Source: an uncultured Oscillospiraceae bacterium
Lineage (GTDB): Bacteria; Bacillota; Clostridia; Oscillospirales; Oscillospiraceae
Assembly: GCA_934573945.1 (NCBI GenBank)
Contig: CAKTMQ010000065.1
Span: forward strand, 1-8,767
Direction of reading: 5' to 3'
Length of the DNA stretch: 8,767 bases
The notes under the pieces are model-generated. The model was not told where the DNA came from, did no database searches, and saw only the letters and a program-made list of their open reading frames with translations. The position numbers and the translations under genes were made by a program. Position 1 is the stretch's first letter; every line of letters begins with the position of its first letter. This document shows, piece by piece, positions 7,101-8,767 of the stretch.

Positions 7101-7137
7101 CAAGGGCAGGGCACCTCGAAAGGGTGCCCTGCCCTTG
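7101..7137 (+). terminator. Long hairpin after the M56 gene, terminator-like without a T-run
   Basis: A perfect 15-bp stem CAAGGGCAGGGCACC / GGTGCCCTGCCCTTG with a 7-base loop begins 6 bases after the stop codon. It is followed by AAAAATCCCC rather than Ts, so it is not a classical intrinsic terminator for + transcription. The TetR promoter follows at once. It resembles the T-less hairpin after the C-N hydrolase. Confidence 0.6.
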
Positions 7138-7147
7138 AAAAATCCCC

Positions 7148-7176
7148 TTGACAATAGGTAAATGTTCATTTATTAT
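7148..7176 (+). promoter_or_regulatory. Promoter of the TetR-family gene, predicted leaderless
   Basis: A consensus -35 TTGACA (7148-7153), a 17-base spacer, and -10 TATTAT (7171-7176). Seven bases after the -10 is the A of the ATG at 7184, the normal distance to a transcription start, so the mRNA should begin at or within a few bases of the start codon. No Shine-Dalgarno sequence lies upstream of the ATG. Confidence 0.85.
7159..7172. promoter_or_regulatory. Candidate TetR-family operator inside the promoter spacer
   Basis: A perfect dyad TAAATG-TT-CATTTA fills most of the gap between the -35 and -10 boxes and overlaps the first two bases of the -10. A site here would block RNA polymerase and fits autorepression by the gene it precedes. 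Assignment to that protein is an inference from position. Confidence 0.6.
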
Positions 7177-7183
7177 ATCATAT

Positions 7184-7765
7184 ATGAGAACGAAAGATGT
7201 GGCAAAACAGGATAAAATCGCAGAAACCGTCCTCCAACTCACCATGGAGAACGGTTTGGCGGCGTTGTCCTTCGACAAGCTGGCCAAGCGTGCCGGGATC
7301 AGTACCGGTACGCCCTATGTGTACTACCAGGACAAGACGGATATGCTCTCGCACATCTACGTGCAGGTGTGGCAGATGCTGCAAACGGGACTGCAGGAGG
7401 CCATCGACAGCGGACGCACCACCGGGGAAAAGCTGTTTTTCGGTCTGCGCCATCTGGCGCAGATGCTGCTGGCGCACCCACAGGAGGCGCACTTCTTCCT
7501 GTCGGTGCTGCACGCGCCGGAGTTTGTATCGGCAGAGGCGCTGCGGTGCAACAGTTTGCCCTCACCGCCGCTGCTGGCCGTCTATCAGGAGGCCATAGCC
7601 CGCCGTTTGATGAAGACCGACAACATGGATTATATCAACGCCATGCTCTTCGGGCCACTGTTCCTGATCCTGCAGCAGCATCGGGACAACGGTACGACGG
7701 CTGTGATGGCAGAGGTGGAGAAGGTGCTTGATCTGGCGGTGTCCGCCGTGCTGAAGATCCGCTGA
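7184..7765 (+). CDS. TetR/AcrR-family transcriptional regulator
   Basis: A 193-residue one-component regulator. The N-terminal helix-turn-helix has the standard TetR layout: helix 1 DKIAETVLQLTMENGLAALS (about 10-29), then LSFDKLAKRAGIS (28-40) and the recognition segment TGTPYVYYQDKTDML (41-55). The C-terminal two thirds are helical, with QEAHFFLSVLHAPEF and NAMLFGPLFLILQQH probably forming the ligand pocket and dimer interface; this part gives no clue to the ligand. The frame extends upstream to a TTG at 7148, but that TTG is the -35 box, so it cannot be the start. ATG 7184 starts the protein as MRTKD, exactly where the family starts, but has no ribosome binding site and coincides with the predicted transcription start. 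There is no adjacent efflux gene to identify a target; autoregulation through the 7159-7172 dyad is likely. Confidence 0.92.
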   Translation: MRTKDVAKQDKIAETVLQLTMENGLAALSFDKLAKRAGISTGTPYVYYQDKTDMLSHIYVQVWQMLQTGLQEAIDSGRTTGEKLFFGLRHLAQMLLAHPQEAHFFLSVLHAPEFVSAEALRCNSLPSPPLLAVYQEAIARRLMKTDNMDYINAMLFGPLFLILQQHRDNGTTAVMAEVEKVLDLAVSAVLKIR

Positions 7766-7771
7766 GACGAA

Positions 7772-7810
7772 TACAAAATGTAGTATTGCTCCGGAAGACT
7801 ACGAAATGTA
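7772..7810. promoter_or_regulatory. Degenerate BlaI-type operator pair downstream of the TetR gene
   Basis: TACA-AAA-TGTA (7772-7782), with longer arms AATAC/GTATT, is followed by TACG-AAA-TGTA (7800-7810) preceded by AGAC. Both keep the 3-base centre of the operators at 3096-3140. The AGACTAC of the second matches 7 bases of those operators, and the inner GTAGT/ACTAC arms face each other as they do there. Centres are 28 bp apart against 26. Overlap with a minus-strand promoter-like layout supports a shared origin or regulator. Function is inferred. Confidence 0.4.
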
Positions 7811-7824
7811 TTGCAAACTGTCGA
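7796..7824 (-). promoter_or_regulatory. Possible minus-strand promoter overlapping the BlaI-like sites
   Basis: Read on the minus strand, TCGACA (7824-7819) is separated by 17 bases from TAGTCT (7801-7796). This is the spacing and the same -10-position hexamer as the blaI promoter at 3086-3114. A transcript would run leftward, antisense to the 3' end of the TetR gene. The -10 is weak by itself, and a decayed relic is equally possible. Confidence 0.3.
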
Positions 7825-7981
7825 AGCAACACCCGGAAAAATCCGGTTGGCTGCCACTGTGGAGGTCACAGGCGGTGCGGCAATGCCCGTCTCGATAGGA
7901 GCCATAAGCACGGATGATACATTTGTGCAATATCTACGAAGAAGGGCGGGGGAATTTCTCAGAGATTGGAGAAGAAAAGGC
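7825..7981. other. Non-coding or decayed stretch with no identified gene
   Basis: About 160 bases between the operator-like sites and the uraA leader promoter. It holds small hairpins (CCGGA-AAAA-TCCGG near 7834-7847; CTGTG-GAGGT-CACAG in 7857-7871) but no T-tract. A + frame open from 7755 to the TAG at 7896 reads like protein in its middle (IAPEDYEMYCKLSKQHPEKS) but has no start codon with a binding site and may be a gene fragment. A 78-codon + frame (7811-8047) lacks a convincing start and uses rare Arg, Ile and Leu codons. I recognise no riboswitch here. Confidence 0.4.
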
Positions 7982-8010
7982 TTGCTTTTTGCCGGAAGTG
8001 CCGATATAAT
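7982..8010 (+). promoter_or_regulatory. Strong promoter of the uraA leader
   Basis: TTGCTT (7982-7987), a 17-base spacer, and a perfect TATAAT (8005-8010). The start site would be near 8017, about 10 bases before the AAAGGAGG of the leader ORF. A 7-bp inverted repeat, CTTGCTT (7981-7987) and AAGCAAG (8011-8017), brackets the promoter and could be an operator. Confidence 0.85.
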
Positions 8011-8043
8011 AAGCAAGAAAATTTTGAAAGGAGGGCGCGTGCC

Positions 8044-8118
8044 ATGACCACTGCAAAGAGAAACAAGTGCAAGGCGGTTCCCTCTGTTACTGTTTTTATT
8101 GTGAATATTCTTTTTTGA
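8044..8118 (+). CDS. 24-residue leader peptide upstream of the uracil permease gene
   Basis: A short ORF starting at ATG 8044, 9 bases after a near-perfect AAAGGAGG (8027-8034), and ending at TGA 8116-8118. The peptide has a basic N-terminal half (TTAKRNKCKA) and a hydrophobic C-terminal half (VPSVTVFIVNILF). Its last 10 codons are very U-rich in RNA: 20 of the 31 bases 8086-8116 are T. The stop codon overlaps the first bases of the terminator stem. No amino acid is enriched enough for a classical amino-acid attenuator (Val 4 of 24 is the most frequent). The layout is that of a translated attenuator leader of the E. coli pyrBI kind, where a ribosome close behind RNA polymerase keeps the terminator from folding. 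Alternatives are an independent small membrane-active peptide, or a chance ORF, though the binding site and promoter spacing argue against chance. Confidence 0.72.
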   Translation: MTTAKRNKCKAVPSVTVFIVNILF

Positions 8119-8145
8119 CCGATGTTTTTCATCGGTCTTTTTTTT
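8117..8145 (+). terminator. Terminator/attenuator before the uracil permease gene
   Basis: A perfect 8-bp stem GACCGATG / CATCGGTC with a TTTTT loop is followed by eight Ts. It is 58 bases upstream of the permease ATG and downstream of the leader promoter, so it must be passed for expression from that promoter. The 5' arm begins inside the leader peptide stop codon. No competing antiterminator sequence complementary to either arm was seen in 8017-8116. Confidence 0.9.
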
Positions 8146-8202
8146 GAGTTTGTTTGGAAGTAATTTCACATATATCACAAAATGAAAGAGAGGAATCACG
8201 TC

Positions 8203-8767
8203 ATGAAGAAAGATCTCGGCCAGGCGGCCATCTACGACGCAAGAGAACTGGGAGTGCCCCGGATGCTGGTGCTGGGCTTGCAGCACCTGTTCGCCATGTT
8301 TGGCGCCACGGTGCTGGTGCCCATTCTGGTCAGCTCCTACGGCCTTCCCCTGTCCATCCAGACCACGTTGCTGTTCGCCGGTCTGGGTACGCTGCTGTTC
8401 CACCTGTGCACCAAGTTCAAGGTGCCTGCCTTCCTGGGCTCCTCCTTCGCCTTCCTGGGCGGCTTCGAGGCGGTAGCCCAGCTGGATGTCGGCAAGTTCG
8501 CCGCCATGACCGGTGAGGAAAAGCTGCCCTACGCCCTGGGCGGCATTGTGGTAGCCGGTCTCCTCTATCTGGTGCTGGCGCTGCTGTTCAAGCTGGTGGG
8601 TGCGAAAAAGGTCATGCGCTTCTTCCCGCCCATCGTCACCGGCCCCATCATCATCCTCATCGGCCTGAACCTGTCCGGCACGGCCATCAACAACGCCTCC
8701 ACCTGCTGGTGGCTGGCACTGGTGGCCATCGCCATCATCATCGTGGCCAACATCTGGGGCAAGGGCA
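8203..8767 (+). CDS. uraA: UraA/PyrP-type uracil:cation symporter, N-terminal part (truncated by window end)
   Basis: The first 188 codons of a nucleobase permease of the NCS2 family, an inner-membrane uracil importer that feeds pyrimidine salvage. The signature LQHLFAMFGATVLVP (residues 26-40) is characteristic of the uracil branch rather than the xanthine or urate branches. PAFLGSSFAFL (75-85) and FPPIVTGPIIILIGLNL (141-157) match the half-helix and central regions of UraA. Several hydrophobic helices follow. The uracil-binding glutamates of the second half lie beyond the window. ATG 8203 is supported by AGAGAGGA (8187-8194), 8 bases upstream, and by the usual short cytosolic N-terminus. 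A promoter, leader ORF and terminator precede it, suggesting attenuation. A weak internal promoter (TTGTTT 8150-8155, TATCAC 8173-8178) cannot be excluded. Confidence 0.93.
   Translation, partial: MKKDLGQAAIYDARELGVPRMLVLGLQHLFAMFGATVLVPILVSSYGLPLSIQTTLLFAGLGTLLFHLCTKFKVPAFLGSSFAFLGGFEAVAQLDVGKFAAMTGEEKLPYALGGIVVAGLLYLVLALLFKLVGAKKVMRFFPPIVTGPIIILIGLNLSGTAINNASTCWWLALVAIAIIIVANIWGKG

Noticed and set aside
7148..7183. Upstream TTG start for the TetR gene, adding 12 residues
   Set aside because: That TTG is the first three bases of the -35 TTGACA box, and the added residues do not resemble a TetR N-terminus.
7825..7981. Cobalamin-type riboswitch, suggested by GCCACTG and nearby GC-rich stems
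   Set aside because: The other conserved blocks are missing, and the stretch lies upstream of the leader promoter with no fitting downstream gene.
8187..8194. PyrR-binding loop, suggested by AGAGAGG before uraA
   Set aside because: The motif lacks the flanking conserved bases and stem, and is positioned exactly as the ribosome binding site of uraA.
8154..8516. 120-codon + frame overlapping the uraA start
   Set aside because: It is in a different frame from the clear permease and reads as Arg/Gly-rich shadow sequence.

Overview
The window looks like chromosomal DNA from a GC-rich gut-type Clostridia (Bacillota), most likely an Oscillospiraceae/Ruminococcaceae-like genome. This rests on the protein types (EF-Tu tail, clostridial MATE pump, BlaI/M56 pair), strong AGGAGG-type ribosome binding sites, TTGACA/TATAAT-type promoters, and a TGTCATTGCGAG-type dispersed repeat of the sort common in such genomes. 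The genus assignment is an inference. All confident genes are on the + strand.

Layout. 1-150 is the 3' end of tuf (EF-Tu) with a textbook terminator. 351-2658 is a probable two-gene operon: a MATE-family multidrug/cation antiporter (414-1817) and a nitrilase-superfamily C-N hydrolase (1861-2658). 2659-3085 has no gene but is full of inverted repeats: a 12-bp hairpin, a 180-bp MITE-like repeat made of consecutive stem-loops, a terminator, and a second strong hairpin. 3086-7095 is a BlaI/MecI-type repressor (3158-3520) tightly coupled to a BlaR1-type M56 membrane metalloprotease (3523-7095). The protease carries a very large C-terminal part (about 860 residues) with no recognisable penicillin-binding domain. 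Two perfect 19-bp operators sit on the promoter. 7148-7765 is a TetR-family regulator whose promoter places the predicted transcription start on the A of its ATG (leaderless), with a 14-bp dyad inside the promoter spacer. 7766-8202 is a regulatory stretch holding a degenerate copy of the BlaI operator/promoter layout, about 160 bp of unidentified DNA, a strong promoter, a 24-codon leader ORF, and a terminator overlapping its stop codon. 8203-8767 is the N-terminal part of a UraA-type uracil permease cut by the window edge.

How the parts may work together. The most interesting unit is the uracil permease leader: promoter, short ORF ending in a U-rich tract, terminator starting inside its stop codon, then uraA. 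This is the architecture of the E. coli pyrBI UTP-sensitive attenuator, here in a Gram-positive-type genome where PyrR would be the usual expectation, and no PyrR-type site was recognised. The second is the BlaI/M56 pair, which looks autoregulated but has no beta-lactamase beside it. A possible second BlaI-type site about 4.7 kb downstream sits on a minus-strand promoter-like arrangement facing the 3' end of the TetR gene. All regulatory claims are read from sequence motifs alone.
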